Part shown: positions 17,931 through 28,099 of the stretch, piece by piece
Position numbering within the stretch: the stretch's first letter is position 1
Layout: every line of letters begins with the position of its first letter
NCBI GenBank assembly: GCA_903970625.1
Contig: CAJCJG010000018.1
Location: 1 to 64,000, forward strand
Origin: Solirubrobacterales bacterium 70-9
Lineage (GTDB): Bacteria > Pseudomonadota > Alphaproteobacteria > Acetobacterales > Acetobacteraceae
Direction: 5' to 3'
DNA length: 64,000 bases
Translations under genes and position numbers: made by a program
The notes under the pieces: generated by a model
The model's input: the letters and a program-made list of their open reading frames with translations, nothing else
What the model was told of the DNA's origin: nothing
Databases searched by the model: none

Positions 17931-19646
17931 TTGACCGATACCGTGCCGTTCCCCGAGAGCATGCCCACCGAACCGCAGCAGCCCGAAACGGTCGCCGCGA
18001 CCGAGCATGTCGAGTCCTCACGCCCCACGCCAGCCGCGGCCGAAGCGTCGCCTGACGAGGGGGAAACCCCCTACGACGATGAGCCGCAAGAGGTGCTGGA
18101 AGCCCCAGGCTTCGCAGCCCTCGGCCTGTCCGAGCCGATCCTGCGCGCCATCGCGGAAAAGGGCTACGTCAACCCCACGCCGATTCAGGAACAGGCCATT
18201 CCGGTCGTCCTGATGGGCCGCGACGTGCTTGGCGTGGCGCAGACCGGCACCGGCAAGACCGCCGGCTTCACCCTGCCGATGATCGACATTCTCTCCGGCT
18301 CCCGCGCCCGTGCCCGCATGCCGCGCAGCCTGATTCTGGAACCAACGCGGGAACTGGCTCTGCAAGTCGCCGAAAATTTCGTCCAGTACGGCAAGTACCT
18401 GAAGCTGAACCACGCCCTGATCATCGGCGGCGAAAGCATGTCCGACCAGAGAGATCTGCTCAATCGCGGCGTGGACGTGCTGATCGCAACCCCCGGCCGG
18501 CTGATCGACATGTTCGAACGTGGCGGCCTGTTGCTGACCGACACGCGCGTGCTGGTGATCGACGAAGCCGACCGGATGCTCGACATGGGCTTCATCCCGG
18601 ATGTCGAACGCATCGTCGCGATGTTGCCGCCGAACCGGCAGACGCTGTTCTTCTCGGCCACGATGGCGCCGGAAATCCGCCGGCTTGCGGATGCGTTCTT
18701 GCAAAACCCGAAGCTGATCACCGTTTCCAAATCCGCAAGCGTGGCGCCGACGATCACCCAGAAGATCACGCTGGTGGCCGAAACCGACAAGCGCGAGGCG
18801 CTGCGCCGCCTGGTCCGCTCCGAGGACGTGCAAAACGCGCTGATCTTCTGCAACCGCAAGCGCGACGTGGACATCCTGCACAAGTCGCTGCAACGGCACG
18901 GCTTCAGCGTCGGCGCGCTACACGGCGACATGGCGCAGCCCGTCCGGTTCGCCACGCTTGAGAAATTCAAGGCCGGCGAAATCCGCCTGCTGTGTTGCAG
19001 CGACGTGGCGGCGCGCGGCATCGACATCGGTGGCCTGTCGCACGTCTTCAACTTCGACGTGCCGATCCATTCCGAGGATTACGTCCATCGCATCGGCCGC
19101 ACCGGCCGCGCCGGCCGTGAAGGCCGCGCGTTCATGCTGGCGACGCCGGACGACCAAGTGGCGGTCGAAGCCATCCAGAAACTGACCGGCGGCGGTGTAA
19201 TCGAACGCATGCAGATCGAGGGGCTCGATCCGGTCGAATGGTCCGAGGGCGGCGGGCGACGTCGCGGCCGTGGTCGCGGCGCGACGGCGAAAGCACCGGA
19301 CCGCAAGCCGGATACGAAGAAGGCCGAACCGCGCAAGCCGGCGGCGAAAAAGCCCGATCCTATCGTGGCCGTCGAGGCACTGCCGGCACCGGTGCAAGCC
19401 GCACGCTCGGAACCGGTCGTGCAGCCACAGCCCGAGCGCATCGAACGCAGCCGCGACGACCGGGGCGGCCGTGCCCCGCGTGGCCGCGACAATCGCCCGG
19501 AGCGCGCAGAGCGCGAGCCCCGCCGCCGCGACGACGATTTGGGCGCCGCCGTGCTGGGTTTCGGCGAGGACACTCCCGCCTTCATGTTGGTGCCGGCCCG
19601 CCGCCGCACGTCGCGAGCGGTGGAGGAAGCGGAGATCGACGCATGA
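17931..19646 (+). CDS. rhlE: DEAD-box ATP-dependent RNA helicase, RhlE type
   Basis: A 571-residue RNA helicase. Motifs in order are the Q motif ([14 protein letters not shown]), Walker A AQTGTGKT at 103-110, PTRELA, DEAD at 211-214, SAT, and [13 protein letters not shown]. The last 120 or so residues are a basic, disordered Arg/Lys/Pro-rich tail of the kind that binds RNA. The start is ambiguous: TTG 17931 has GGAAG 10 nt upstream, while ATG 17961 has no good site. The start of the next gene overlaps its stop (ATGA). Confidence 0.85.
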   Translation: MTDTVPFPESMPTEPQQPETVAATEHVESSRPTPAAAEASPDEGETPYDDEPQEVLEAPGFAALGLSEPILRAIAEKGYVNPTPIQEQAIPVVLMGRDVLGVAQTGTGKTAGFTLPMIDILSGSRARARMPRSLILEPTRELALQVAENFVQYGKYLKLNHALIIGGESMSDQRDLLNRGVDVLIATPGRLIDMFERGGLLLTDTRVLVIDEADRMLDMGFIPDVERIVAMLPPNRQTLFFSATMAPEIRRLADAFLQNPKLITVSKSASVAPTITQKITLVAETDKREALRRLVRSEDVQNALIFCNRKRDVDILHKSLQRHGFSVGALHGDMAQPVRFATLEKFKAGEIRLLCCSDVAARGIDIGGLSHVFNFDVPIHSEDYVHRIGRTGRAGREGRAFMLATPDDQVAVEAIQKLTGGGVIERMQIEGLDPVEWSEGGGRRRGRGRGATAKAPDRKPDTKKAEPRKPAAKKPDPIVAVEALPAPVQAARSEPVVQPQPERIERSRDDRGGRAPRGRDNRPERAEREPRRRDDDLGAAVLGFGEDTPAFMLVPARRRTSRAVEEAEIDA

Positions 19647-20842
19647 ACGTCATCGCCACCAAGCGCACGTTGCCGCCGTTCAGGTGGGACGACGCGCTGT
19701 TGCTGGAAGACCAGTTGAGCGAAGACGAACGCGCCATCCGCGACACCGCACGCGACTACTGCCAGGAGAAATTATTTCCACGCATCCTGGAAGCCCACCG
19801 CCACGAGACATTCGACCGCGACATTTTGACGGAGATGGGTGCGCTCGGTTTCCTCGGCCCGACGCTCGACAGCCACGGCTGCGCCGGAGTCAACTACGTC
19901 AGCTACGGTCTGATCGCGCGCGAGATCGAGCGTGTGGATTCCGGCTACCGCAGCGCCTTTTCGGTGCAATCGTCGCTTGTGATGTACCCGATCCACGCGT
20001 TCGGCTCCGACACGCAGAAGGACCGCTATCTTCCCAAACTCTGCACCGGTGAGTGGGTCGGCTGCTTCGGCCTGACCGAGCCCGACGCCGGTTCCGACCC
20101 CTCCTCGATGCGCACGCGCGCCAAAACCGTCGATGGCGGCTTCGTCCTCAACGGCTCGAAGACTTGGATCAGCAATTCGCCGGTCGCCGACGTGTTCGTG
20201 GTGTGGGCGAAGGACGATGCGGGCGACATTCGCGGCTTCGTGCTGGACAGAGGCGCCAAGGGTCTGACCGCGCCAAAAATCGAAGGCAAATTCAGCCTGC
20301 GCGCCAGCGTCACCGGCATGATCATGATGCAGGATGTGTTCGTGCCGACGGGGGCGATGCTGCCCGGCGCGCGGGGCCTGCGCGGCCCGTTCTCCTGCCT
20401 CAACAACGCGCGCTACGGCATCTCCTGGGGCGCCCTCGGTGCCGCCGAATTCTGCTGGCATGCGGCGCGCGACTACACGATGCAGCGCATGATGTTCGGC
20501 CGCCCCCTGGCCGCGACGCAACTGATCCAGCTGAAACTCGCCGACATGCAGACGGAAATCACGCTCGGCCTGCAATCCGTGCTGCGCCTCGGCCGGTTGC
20601 TTGACGAGCACAAGGCCGCACCGGAAATGATCAGCCTGTGCAAGCGCAATTCCTGCGGCAAGTCGCTGGATATCGCCCGCATGGCGCGCGACATGCACGG
20701 CGGCAACGGCATCGCCGACGAGTATCACGTCATCCGCCACGTCCTGAATCTTGAAGCCGTGAACACGTACGAGGGCACGCACGACGTTCATGCTCTGATT
20801 CTCGGCCGCGCGCAGACGGGACTCTCCGCATTCGGCGTCTGA
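19643..20842 (+). CDS. gcdH: glutaryl-CoA dehydrogenase (acyl-CoA dehydrogenase family)
   Basis: A 399-residue FAD enzyme that oxidises and decarboxylates glutaryl-CoA to crotonyl-CoA in lysine, tryptophan and aromatic catabolism. The GcdH-type signature [18 protein letters not shown] and the catalytic glutamate E377 in [12 protein letters not shown] are present. Length is normal. It overlaps the helicase stop by 4 bp, an unusual partnership, and is followed directly by an RNA methyltransferase. Confidence 0.88.
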   Translation: MNVIATKRTLPPFRWDDALLLEDQLSEDERAIRDTARDYCQEKLFPRILEAHRHETFDRDILTEMGALGFLGPTLDSHGCAGVNYVSYGLIAREIERVDSGYRSAFSVQSSLVMYPIHAFGSDTQKDRYLPKLCTGEWVGCFGLTEPDAGSDPSSMRTRAKTVDGGFVLNGSKTWISNSPVADVFVVWAKDDAGDIRGFVLDRGAKGLTAPKIEGKFSLRASVTGMIMMQDVFVPTGAMLPGARGLRGPFSCLNNARYGISWGALGAAEFCWHAARDYTMQRMMFGRPLAATQLIQLKLADMQTEITLGLQSVLRLGRLLDEHKAAPEMISLCKRNSCGKSLDIARMARDMHGGNGIADEYHVIRHVLNLEAVNTYEGTHDVHALILGRAQTGLSAFGV

Positions 20843-20907
20843 CCCGGGCGGACCTGCCGGCGCCAAGCGAGGTTCGCGTTGGTTACGTCGGCGCCGAGGG
20901 CGACGGC

Positions 20908-22137
20908 GTGGCGTCGCTTGGAGACGGCACAAAGCTGTTCCTGCGCGACGTGCTGCCCGACGAAATCGTCCGCGCCCGCGCCACGCTGAAACGCGGCGAC
21001 GGCTTTGCCGCCGACGTGGGCGAACGTCTCGACGCCAGCCCCGAACGCCAGATCCCCCCGTGCCCCCACGCGCACGAATGTGGTGGATGCGCGCTGCAAC
21101 ATTGGCAGATGGGGCCGTATCTGACCTGGAAATCCGGCCTGTTGGAGGCCGCCCTGCGCCGCGCCGGCTACGCGCCGGCGCTCGCGTCCATCGTCGCCAC
21201 CAAACCGCGCACCCGCCGCCGCATCGACCTTGCCGCCCGCCGGGACGGTGCCACGCTGCATCTCGGCCTACACGCCCCCCGCAGCCGCGACATCGTCGAT
21301 ATTCGCGACTGCCACGTTCTGCACCCGACGCTCGCCGCCCTGGTCCCGCCGATGCGCAAGCTGCTGCTGTCGCTGACGGCGCTGCGGCGCGAGGCCGACA
21401 TCGTTTGCAATCTGCTGGACACCGGCCCGGACCTGCTACTGCGCACGGACGCCGAGCCGACCACGCAGGACCGCACGCGCCTCGCAGACTTTGCCCGCGC
21501 GCACGGCATCCGCCGCATCACCTGGTCGCGCGGCGGCGATCCTCCCGAAGTCGCCGTGCTGACGGAAGCCCCGGTGATCCGCTTGTCCGGCACGAACGTG
21601 ACACCGCCGCCCGGCGCCTTCCTGCAAGCCAACGACGCCGGTGAAGCCGCGATTATCGCAGCCGTACTGAATGGCCTTCCCGATAAACTTGCGCCCCGCG
21701 CGCGCATCGCCGACCTGTATGCCGGCTGCGGCACGCTCTCGTTCGCGCTGGCCGCACGGGCGCGCGTCGCAGCATATGAGGGCGATGCGCCCTCGGTCGC
21801 CGCCCTGCGTGCAGCCGTCAACGCCAACGGCCTTGCCGGACGCATCGAACCGAATCACCGCGATTTGGTGCGGCAGCCGTTGAGCGCGAAGGAATTGTCG
21901 GCCTTCGCCGCCATCGTGCTGGACCCGCCGCACGCGGGCGCGCCAGTGCAAATCGTTCAAATCGCGGCGGCGAAAATCGCCCGCGTGATCTATGTCAGTT
22001 GCAACCCGGCGGCACTCGCGCGTGATGCGGCGGTGTTGCGCGTCGCCGGCTATTCGCTTCTCGGCGCCACGCCCATCGACCAATTCCTATGGTCGGCGCG
22101 GCTGGAAAGTGTGTCTGTCTTCGCCCGTCAAACGTGA
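20908..22137 (+). CDS. 23S rRNA/tRNA (uracil-5-)-methyltransferase family protein (TrmA/RlmC/RlmD)
   Basis: A SAM-dependent RNA methyltransferase of the RumA/TrmA group, at least 409 residues. A Cys cluster C-x6-CGGC near residues 51-61 likely binds 4Fe-4S, the SAM motif is DLYAGCGTLSFALA, and the catalytic cysteine lies in VIYVSCNPAALARD. GTG 20908 is the first standard start, but TRAM-like sequence (EVRVGYVGAEGDGVAS) continues upstream of it in frame. The true start may be a CTG at 20839 overlapping the gcdH stop. Which uridine is modified cannot be told. Confidence 0.85.
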   Translation: MASLGDGTKLFLRDVLPDEIVRARATLKRGDGFAADVGERLDASPERQIPPCPHAHECGGCALQHWQMGPYLTWKSGLLEAALRRAGYAPALASIVATKPRTRRRIDLAARRDGATLHLGLHAPRSRDIVDIRDCHVLHPTLAALVPPMRKLLLSLTALRREADIVCNLLDTGPDLLLRTDAEPTTQDRTRLADFARAHGIRRITWSRGGDPPEVAVLTEAPVIRLSGTNVTPPPGAFLQANDAGEAAIIAAVLNGLPDKLAPRARIADLYAGCGTLSFALAARARVAAYEGDAPSVAALRAAVNANGLAGRIEPNHRDLVRQPLSAKELSAFAAIVLDPPHAGAPVQIVQIAAAKIARVIYVSCNPAALARDAAVLRVAGYSLLGATPIDQFLWSARLESVSVFARQT

Positions 22138-22499
22138 AAACTCTCGCCGCAGCCGCAGCGGCCCTTTTCGTTCGGATTGGTGAAGGTGAAGCCCGCCTCT
22201 AGCGTTTTCACCTCGTAGTCCATCACCGTGCCGATCAGAAACAGGCTTGCCTTGCGGTCCACCAGCACCGTCACGCCCTTGTCATTGACGATCTCGTCGC
22301 CGGGGCCCGGTGCATCGACCCAGCTCATTTGATACGATAGGCCGGAGCACCCCTTCGTGCCGACGCCGATGCGCAACAGCTTGCCTTCCTGCCCCGTGGC
22401 ATAGAGCTTGCGCAGGCGGTCGGCGGCGCCGTCGGTCAGTGCCATCAGCGGCGGCAAGGCGCGGCGCGCGGGCCGCGCGGCGGCGACAGTTTCGGTCAT
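22128..22499 (-). CDS. sufA: A-type iron-sulfur carrier protein (SufA/IscA/ErpA family)
   Basis: A 123-residue carrier that receives a Fe-S cluster from the SUF scaffold and passes it to apoproteins. The three ligand cysteines are C51 (GTKGCSGLSY), C115 and C117 (RCGCGESF). ATG 22499 is chosen over an upstream TTG because GGGGGA precedes it. It is the last gene of the suf operon, 15 bp after sufT, and its end overlaps the convergent methyltransferase by 10 bp. The N-terminus is about 15 residues longer than E. coli SufA. Confidence 0.92.
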   Translation of the reverse strand: MTETVAAARPARRALPPLMALTDGAADRLRKLYATGQEGKLLRIGVGTKGCSGLSYQMSWVDAPGPGDEIVNDKGVTVLVDRKASLFLIGTVMDYEVKTLEAGFTFTNPNEKGRCGCGESFHV

Positions 22500-22514
22500 G
22501 CGTCTGTCCCCCAA

Positions 22515-22880
22515 TCAAAACATGTTCAAGGAAAGCCGGGCATCTTCGGTCATGCGGCTCGGGTCCCACGGCGGGTCCCACACCACGTCCACATCGCAGC
22601 GGCGTACGCCCGCCACCGCCATGATCGCCTCGCGCACCTGCTCGGGCAGTTCCTGCGCGCTCGGGCAGCCCGGCGCCGTCAGCGTCATCTCCACCTGCAC
22701 CGCGCCGTCGTCCTCGATGGCGATGGCGTACACGAGGCCGAGTTCGTAGATATTCACGGGAATTTCCGGATCGTACACGGTCGCGCACGCGGCGATCACC
22801 GCATCCTCGGTCGGGCGCGGCTCGGCGGCTCCATCCGGGGTCCACGCGCCGACCGCCGGCGTTTGAAGGTCTTCACTCAC
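22515..22880 (-). CDS. sufT: SUF system maturation protein SufT (MIP18/DUF59 family)
   Basis: A protein of about 121 residues with the MIP18/DUF59 fold (DPEIPVNIYELGLVYAI; TLTAPGCPSAQELPEQV; VVWDPPWDPSRM). SufT is an auxiliary factor in Fe-S maturation. GTG 22880 is favoured because AGGGGG lies 8 nt upstream; another GTG at 22889 abuts that site. It overlaps the end of sufU by 8 bp, showing tight coupling. The conserved cysteine of the family is in APGCPS. Confidence 0.88.
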   Translation of the reverse strand: MSEDLQTPAVGAWTPDGAAEPRPTEDAVIAACATVYDPEIPVNIYELGLVYAIAIEDDGAVQVEMTLTAPGCPSAQELPEQVREAIMAVAGVRRCDVDVVWDPPWDPSRMTEDARLSLNMF

Positions 22881-23325
22881 TTGAGGCACCCCCTTGTCCG
22901 TCCAGCGCCGCCAGTAGCGCGTGCCATGGCAGCGTGGCGCATTTCACGCGCGACGGATACTCGTGAACGCCCGCCAACGGCCGCAACCGCTCCATGGCCG
23001 CATCTCCGTCCGCCGACCGGCCGGTGCGCGCCATGTCGCGAAACTCGTCCGCCAAGACACGGATTTGATCATCCGACCGGCCCGCCACAACCTCCGCCAT
23101 CAAATCGGCCGATGCCACGCTGATCGCGCACCCCCGTGCCTCGAATCCCGCCTCCGCCACCAGCCCGTCCGCGTGCCGTAGGAACACCTGCACGCGGTCG
23201 CCGCACATCGGGTTGTCGCCTTTCGCGCTCGCGTCGAACGCGGCCAGCCGGATGCCATGGCGCGGCCTGCGCCCGTGATCCAGGATGACTTCCTGGTACA
23301 GATCGCGCAGATCGTCGAACATCAT
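22873..23325 (-). CDS. sufU: iron-sulfur cluster assembly protein SufU
   Basis: A 150-residue IscU-fold protein that in SUF systems accepts sulfur from SufS. Zinc or cluster ligands are visible: C41 and D43 (NPMCGDRV), C66 (RGCAIS) and C129 (VKCATLPW). The 20-residue insertion between the second and third cysteine regions is typical of SufU rather than IscU. The ATG at 23325 overlaps the sufS stop as ATGA and has GGGAG 8 nt upstream. Confidence 0.92.
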   Translation of the reverse strand: MMFDDLRDLYQEVILDHGRRPRHGIRLAAFDASAKGDNPMCGDRVQVFLRHADGLVAEAGFEARGCAISVASADLMAEVVAGRSDDQIRVLADEFRDMARTGRSADGDAAMERLRPLAGVHEYPSRVKCATLPWHALLAALDGQGGASSE

Positions 23326-24566
23326 GCGAAGAACTCCCGCACGCGCACCAGGGCGGTCGCCAGCGCGTCGATCTCCTCGTGCGTCGTGTACACGCCGAAA
23401 CTCGCGCGCGCCGTACTGTCCAGCCCTAGCCGCCGCATCAGCGGTTCTGCGCAATGGTGGCCAGCCCGCACCGCGATTCCCTGCCGGTCAAGCAGCGTGG
23501 CCACGTCGTGCGCGTGCGCGCCATCGACGGTGAAACTGACGACGCCGCCACGATCCTGCGCGCGCCCGATCACGTTCACGCCGGCAACGCCGCCGATCCG
23601 GGCCAGCGCATGATCGGTCAGGCTCGCCTCGTGCGCCGCAATCGCGTCGTAGCCGATATCCTGCACCCAGCGGATCGCGGCGCCCAGTCCTATGCTCTCC
23701 AGAATTGCCGGCGTTCCCGCTTCGAACTTGTGCGGGACCTGTGCCCAGGTGCTGCGCTCGTACGTCACAGACCCGATCATGTCGCCGCCGCCCAGAAACG
23801 GCGGCATCGCATCGAGCAACTCGCGCCGGCCCCACAGCACGCCAATGCCGGTCGGGCCGTACAGTTTGTGGCCAGTGAACACGTAGAAATCCGCATTTAG
23901 CGCCTGCACATCGACGCGCCGATGCACAATGGCTTGGCTGCCGTCGAAAAGCACTTTGGCCCCGTACGCGTGCGCGACGGCGACAATCCGTTCGGCCGGC
24001 GTGTAGGTGCCGAGCACGTTCGACATGTGGGTGATCGAGACCAGCCCCACGCGACCGTCGCGCAACAGATCCTCGAACGCCGCGAAGTCCAGTTCGCCCG
24101 CATCGGTGATCGGCGCCACCCGCAGTTCGATTCCGTGTGCATCCCGCAGCATCTGCCACGGCACGATGTTGGAATGGTGCTCCATCGCGGAAATCACCAC
24201 CGCCTGCCCCGGCTTCATCATCCCGCGCCCATAGCTGTGCGCGACGAGGTTGATCGCACCAGTGCTGTTGCCGGTGAAAACGATCTCGTGCCGGTCGCGC
24301 GCATTGATCAGCGACGCGACCAGATCGCGCGTGCCCTCATAAGATTCCGTCGTGCGCTCGCTCATCCAGTGCAGCCCGCGATGCACGTTGGCGTATTGGT
24401 GTTCCATCGCCCACACCATCGCGTCGATCACCGCGCGCGGCTTTTGGGCACTCGCCGCACTGTCCAGAAACACCAACGGTTTCCCGCGCACGGTCTCGGA
24501 CAAGATCGGGAACTGCGCCCGAATCGCCGAAACATCCAGCGCCACGGGGCGACTCATCACGTTCAT
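23322..24566 (-). CDS. sufS: cysteine desulfurase SufS
   Basis: A 414-residue PLP enzyme that takes sulfur from cysteine for Fe-S assembly. The PLP lysine is K234 in TGHKLYGPTG, the cofactor-stacking histidine is in MEHHSNIVPW, and the catalytic cysteine is C372 in RAGHHCAEPLM (group II). The ATG at 24566 overlaps the sufD stop by 4 bp; an upstream start at 24584 would add an unlikely extension. SufU lies immediately downstream as its sulfur acceptor. Confidence 0.93.
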   Translation of the reverse strand: MNVMSRPVALDVSAIRAQFPILSETVRGKPLVFLDSAASAQKPRAVIDAMVWAMEHQYANVHRGLHWMSERTTESYEGTRDLVASLINARDRHEIVFTGNSTGAINLVAHSYGRGMMKPGQAVVISAMEHHSNIVPWQMLRDAHGIELRVAPITDAGELDFAAFEDLLRDGRVGLVSITHMSNVLGTYTPAERIVAVAHAYGAKVLFDGSQAIVHRRVDVQALNADFYVFTGHKLYGPTGIGVLWGRRELLDAMPPFLGGGDMIGSVTYERSTWAQVPHKFEAGTPAILESIGLGAAIRWVQDIGYDAIAAHEASLTDHALARIGGVAGVNVIGRAQDRGGVVSFTVDGAHAHDVATLLDRQGIAVRAGHHCAEPLMRRLGLDSTARASFGVYTTHEEIDALATALVRVREFFA

Positions 24567-25849
24567 GCTTCCAGCCCTTCCCACCGATCGGCAATCGCCG
24601 TTTCCAGCGCCTCGCGCGTCCTCTCATACGAGACAAGGTCCAGCGCCTCGGCCAGAAACGCACGCACCAGAATCGCCCGCGCCTCGATCTCCGGAATGCC
24701 TCGGCTGCGCAGATAGAACAATTGCTCCGCATCCAGTTCGCCCACAGTGGCGCCGTGGCTACACTTTACGTCGTCGGCGAAAATTTCCAGTTCCGGCTTG
24801 CTGTCGATCTCCGCGTCGGGCGACAGCAGCAGTGCCTGATTCATCTGGTAGCCGTCGGTCTTCTGCGCACCGCGCGCGACCTCGATCTTGCCTTGAAACA
24901 CGCCGCGAGAGCGCCCCGCGAGCACATTTTTCACCGTCTGGCGCGACGCGCAATGCGGTGCCGCGTGCGTCACGACGGTCGTAAAATCGGCATGTTGCGT
25001 ACCGCTCAGCAACTGCGCCGCATTCAGATGCGCGCTCGCTTTCTCGCCCGCCAACTTGGCATGAACTTCCATCCGCGCCAGCTTGCCGCCCAAGGTCAGG
25101 GCAAAGCTGTCATAGATCGCGCCGGCCGCAATGTCGGTATAGACGGTGGACACATGGAACGCCGCCCGCGACTCATCCTGCAACCGCAGATGCGTCAGCG
25201 TCGCACCCTTGCCGACGGCGATTTCCGTCACTGGATTGTGCAAATACACGCCCTCGCCGACCGACACGTCGAACAATGTCAGCGATGCGCCGGCGCCGAG
25301 CTTGATCGCATGGCGCGGATGGAACGCCACCGGCCGGTCCGCCGCGCCCGTGCCAAGGCTCGCGAGCACCAGCAATCCGCCATCCACACCCGCCGGCACT
25401 TCGATGGCCGCACCATCTTCGGCCAGCATCGTGTTCAGCGCCACCATCCGGTCGCGCGCCGGTTGGGCCAGCGCACCATACGCCGGCGCGCCCACGCGCA
25501 CCGACGCGACCGGCGGCACAACGGAAAGATCATCGCGAAACCGGCCATCGACGAACACCAATCGCGGTGCGTCGAGCGACGGCAGCCGCGCCATCAGTGC
25601 CGCGCAATCCGCAACGGGCGTCAGCGGCTCGGCAAACGGCGTCTCCGCCAGCGGTCGCACGCTGGTGAAATGCCATGCTTCGTCGCGCATCCCCGGCAGC
25701 CCATGCAGCCGGAACGCCGCAGCGCCCGCCTCGCGAGTCGCCGCATCGCCCGGCAGCCGCGCGCGCAAGCCGTCGTAGCGCGACAAGAAGGCGCCAGCCG
25801 CCTGGACAAGCCACGCAGGCTGCACGCGGCGTGGGATCGCGGCGTTCAT
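24563..25849 (-). CDS. sufD: Fe-S cluster assembly scaffold subunit SufD
   Basis: A 428-residue SufD, partner of SufB in the SufBC2D scaffold. The C-terminal beta-helix region has the family segments KCSHGATVGELD and YLRSRGIPEIEARAILVRAF. The N-terminal half carries the variable helical domain (LPGMRDEAWHFTSVRPLA). It overlaps sufC upstream and sufS downstream by 4 bp each, so these three are translationally coupled. Confidence 0.9.
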   Translation of the reverse strand: MNAAIPRRVQPAWLVQAAGAFLSRYDGLRARLPGDAATREAGAAAFRLHGLPGMRDEAWHFTSVRPLAETPFAEPLTPVADCAALMARLPSLDAPRLVFVDGRFRDDLSVVPPVASVRVGAPAYGALAQPARDRMVALNTMLAEDGAAIEVPAGVDGGLLVLASLGTGAADRPVAFHPRHAIKLGAGASLTLFDVSVGEGVYLHNPVTEIAVGKGATLTHLRLQDESRAAFHVSTVYTDIAAGAIYDSFALTLGGKLARMEVHAKLAGEKASAHLNAAQLLSGTQHADFTTVVTHAAPHCASRQTVKNVLAGRSRGVFQGKIEVARGAQKTDGYQMNQALLLSPDAEIDSKPELEIFADDVKCSHGATVGELDAEQLFYLRSRGIPEIEARAILVRAFLAEALDLVSYERTREALETAIADRWEGLEA

Positions 25850-26595
25850 GCCGCGTCCGCCACCACACCGGCATAGCCGTCGGCTTCCAGTTCGCGCGCC
25901 AAGTCGGGGCCACCCGACTTCACGATCCGACCGTTCGCCAGCACATGCACGCGATCCGGCACAATATGATCGAGCAGCCGCTGATAGTGCGTGATGACCA
26001 GTGCCGAGAATGCCGGCCCGCGCAAAGCGTTGACGCCATCGGCCACAATCTTCAGTGCGTCGATGTCCAGCCCGCTGTCGGTCTCGTCCAGGATCGCGAG
26101 CGTCGGCCGGAGAATCGCCATCTGCAACACCTCGTTGCGCTTCTTCTCGCCGCCGGAGAAGCCGACATTGACGTTGCGCTTGAGCATGTCGTCCGGCATC
26201 GCCAGCCGCTTGGTCTCCGCACGCGCCAGTTTCAGGAATTGCACCGCGTCCAGTTCGCCCTCGCCGCGCGAGCGCCGCAGCGCATTCAGCGCGGTACGCA
26301 AAAAATTCGCGTTGCCGACGCCGGGCAACTCCACCGGATACTGAAACGCCAGGAACACGCCGGCCGCCGCCCGCGCCTCCGGCTCCATGGCCAGCAAATC
26401 CTGCCCATCCAGCGTCGCGGTCCCGCCCGTCACGACATAGCCGTCGCGGCCTGCGAGCACGTAGGAAAGCGTCGATTTGCCCGACCCGTTCGGCCCCATC
26501 ACCGCATGAACTTCGCCGGTCGGCACGACCAGGTCGATCCCGTGCAGGATCGGCTTGTCGCCGACGTTCGCCGTAAGGCCCTTGATCTCCAGCAT
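25846..26595 (-). CDS. sufC: Fe-S cluster assembly ATPase SufC
   Basis: A 249-residue ABC-type ATPase of the SUF scaffold, cytosolic and not a transporter. Walker A is GPNGSGKSTLSYV, the signature FSGGEKKRNEVLQ, and Walker B LAILDETDSGLDIDALK, all characteristic of SufC. It lies 10 bp after sufB and overlaps sufD by 4 bp. Length matches the family. Confidence 0.93.
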   Translation of the reverse strand: MLEIKGLTANVGDKPILHGIDLVVPTGEVHAVMGPNGSGKSTLSYVLAGRDGYVVTGGTATLDGQDLLAMEPEARAAAGVFLAFQYPVELPGVGNANFLRTALNALRRSRGEGELDAVQFLKLARAETKRLAMPDDMLKRNVNVGFSGGEKKRNEVLQMAILRPTLAILDETDSGLDIDALKIVADGVNALRGPAFSALVITHYQRLLDHIVPDRVHVLANGRIVKSGGPDLARELEADGYAGVVADAA

Positions 26596-26605
26596 GTCCC
26601 GTTCC

Positions 26606-28090
26606 TCAGCCCACCGAGCCTTCGAGGCTCACGGCAAGCAGTTTCTGTGCTTCCACCGCGAACTCCATCGGCAATTCCTTCAGCACATCCTTACAGAATC
26701 CGTTAACGATCAGGTTCACCGCATCTTCTTCCGACAAGCCCCGCTGGCGGCAATAGAACAACTGGTCGTCGGCGATTTTCGAGGTGGTGGCTTCATGTTC
26801 CACCTTTGCCGTCGGGTTGCGGCTTTCGATGTACGGCACGGTATGGGCGCCGCAGGTCTCGCCGATCAGCAGACTGTCGCATTGCGTATGGTTCCGCGCC
26901 CCATGCGCGCGCTGCATGATACGAACCTGCCCGCGGTAGGTGTTGTTGGAGCGTCCGGCGCTAATTCCCTTGCTGACGATCGTGCTGCGCGTGTTCTTGC
27001 CGATATGCACCATTTTCGTGCCGGTGTCGGCCTGCTGGCGATTGGTGGTCACGGCCACCGAGTAAAATTCGCCCACGCTGTCGTCGCCTTGCAGGATGCA
27101 GCTCGGATATTTCCAGGTAATGGCGGAACCCGTCTCCACCTGCGTCCAACTGATGTGGCTGCGCGCCCCTTTGCAAGCACCGCGCTTGGTGACGAAATTG
27201 TAGATGCCACCACGGCCTTCCGCGTCGCCAGGATACCAGTTCTGCACCGTGCTGTATTTGATGCGCGCGTCGTCCAGCGCCACCAGTTCCACGACGGCTG
27301 CATGCAATTGATTCTCGTCGCGCTGCGGGGCCGTGCAGCCTTCCAGATAGCTGACGTAGCTGCCTTCCTCGGCAATGATCAGCGTGCGCTCGAACTGCCC
27401 GGTGTTGCGGGCATTGATCCGGAAGTACGTAGAAAGTTCCATCGGGCAGCGCACGCCCTTCGGGATGAACACGAAGCTGCCGTCGGTGAACACGGCCGAA
27501 TTCAGCGCCGCGAAAAAATTGTCGCCCTGCGGCACCACCGTGCCCAGCCATTTGCGGACCAGCTCGGGGTGCTCGCGCACCGCCTCGCTGATCGGGCAGA
27601 AGATCACGCCCGCCTTCTGCAACGTGGACCGGAATGTGGTCGCGACGGAGACGCTGTCGAACACGGCGTCCACCGCGATCTGCCGCGGCTCGTCCTCGCT
27701 CGGCTCCACGCCGGCCAGGATCGCGCGTTCCTTCAGCGGAATCCCCAGCTTTTCGTAGGTGCGCAACAGTTCCGGATCGACCTCGTCCAGACTCTTCGGC
27801 CCCACCTTCTTCTTCGGGGCCGCGTAGTAGTGCAAACCCTGGTAGTCGATCGGCGGATGCTCTACCCGCGCCCAGACCGGCTCCTCCATCTTCAGCCACG
27901 CCGCAAACGCCTGCAACCGCCAGTCCAGCATCCATTGCGGCTCGTCCTTGCGGGCAGAGATCAGGCGTATGATGTCCTCGTTCAGCCCCTTCGGCGCCAG
28001 ATCCATTTCGATGTCGGTCGAAAAACCCCATTTGTAGGGGTTGGTCGTGGCCTCGTGGACGGCCTGCATCGTGTCGGCGACATCGGACAT
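26606..28090 (-). CDS. sufB: Fe-S cluster assembly scaffold subunit SufB
   Basis: A 494-residue SufB, the subunit on which the cluster is built. Diagnostic segments are [10 protein letters not shown] near the N-terminus, [41 protein letters not shown] and [11 protein letters not shown]; the last three carry conserved cysteines. It is the first structural gene, 9 bp after the Rrf2 regulator. Length is typical. Confidence 0.95.
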   Translation of the reverse strand: MSDVADTMQAVHEATTNPYKWGFSTDIEMDLAPKGLNEDIIRLISARKDEPQWMLDWRLQAFAAWLKMEEPVWARVEHPPIDYQGLHYYAAPKKKVGPKSLDEVDPELLRTYEKLGIPLKERAILAGVEPSEDEPRQIAVDAVFDSVSVATTFRSTLQKAGVIFCPISEAVREHPELVRKWLGTVVPQGDNFFAALNSAVFTDGSFVFIPKGVRCPMELSTYFRINARNTGQFERTLIIAEEGSYVSYLEGCTAPQRDENQLHAAVVELVALDDARIKYSTVQNWYPGDAEGRGGIYNFVTKRGACKGARSHISWTQVETGSAITWKYPSCILQGDDSVGEFYSVAVTTNRQQADTGTKMVHIGKNTRSTIVSKGISAGRSNNTYRGQVRIMQRAHGARNHTQCDSLLIGETCGAHTVPYIESRNPTAKVEHEATTSKIADDQLFYCRQRGLSEEDAVNLIVNGFCKDVLKELPMEFAVEAQKLLAVSLEGSVG

Positions 28091-28099
28091 TGCGTCTTC

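Noticed and set aside
17567-18028. Minus-strand 153-codon frame upstream of the GH15 gene
   Set aside because: It is out of frame with GH15, overlaps the helicase start, and ends in Arg/Ser-rich shadow sequence; no domain recognised.
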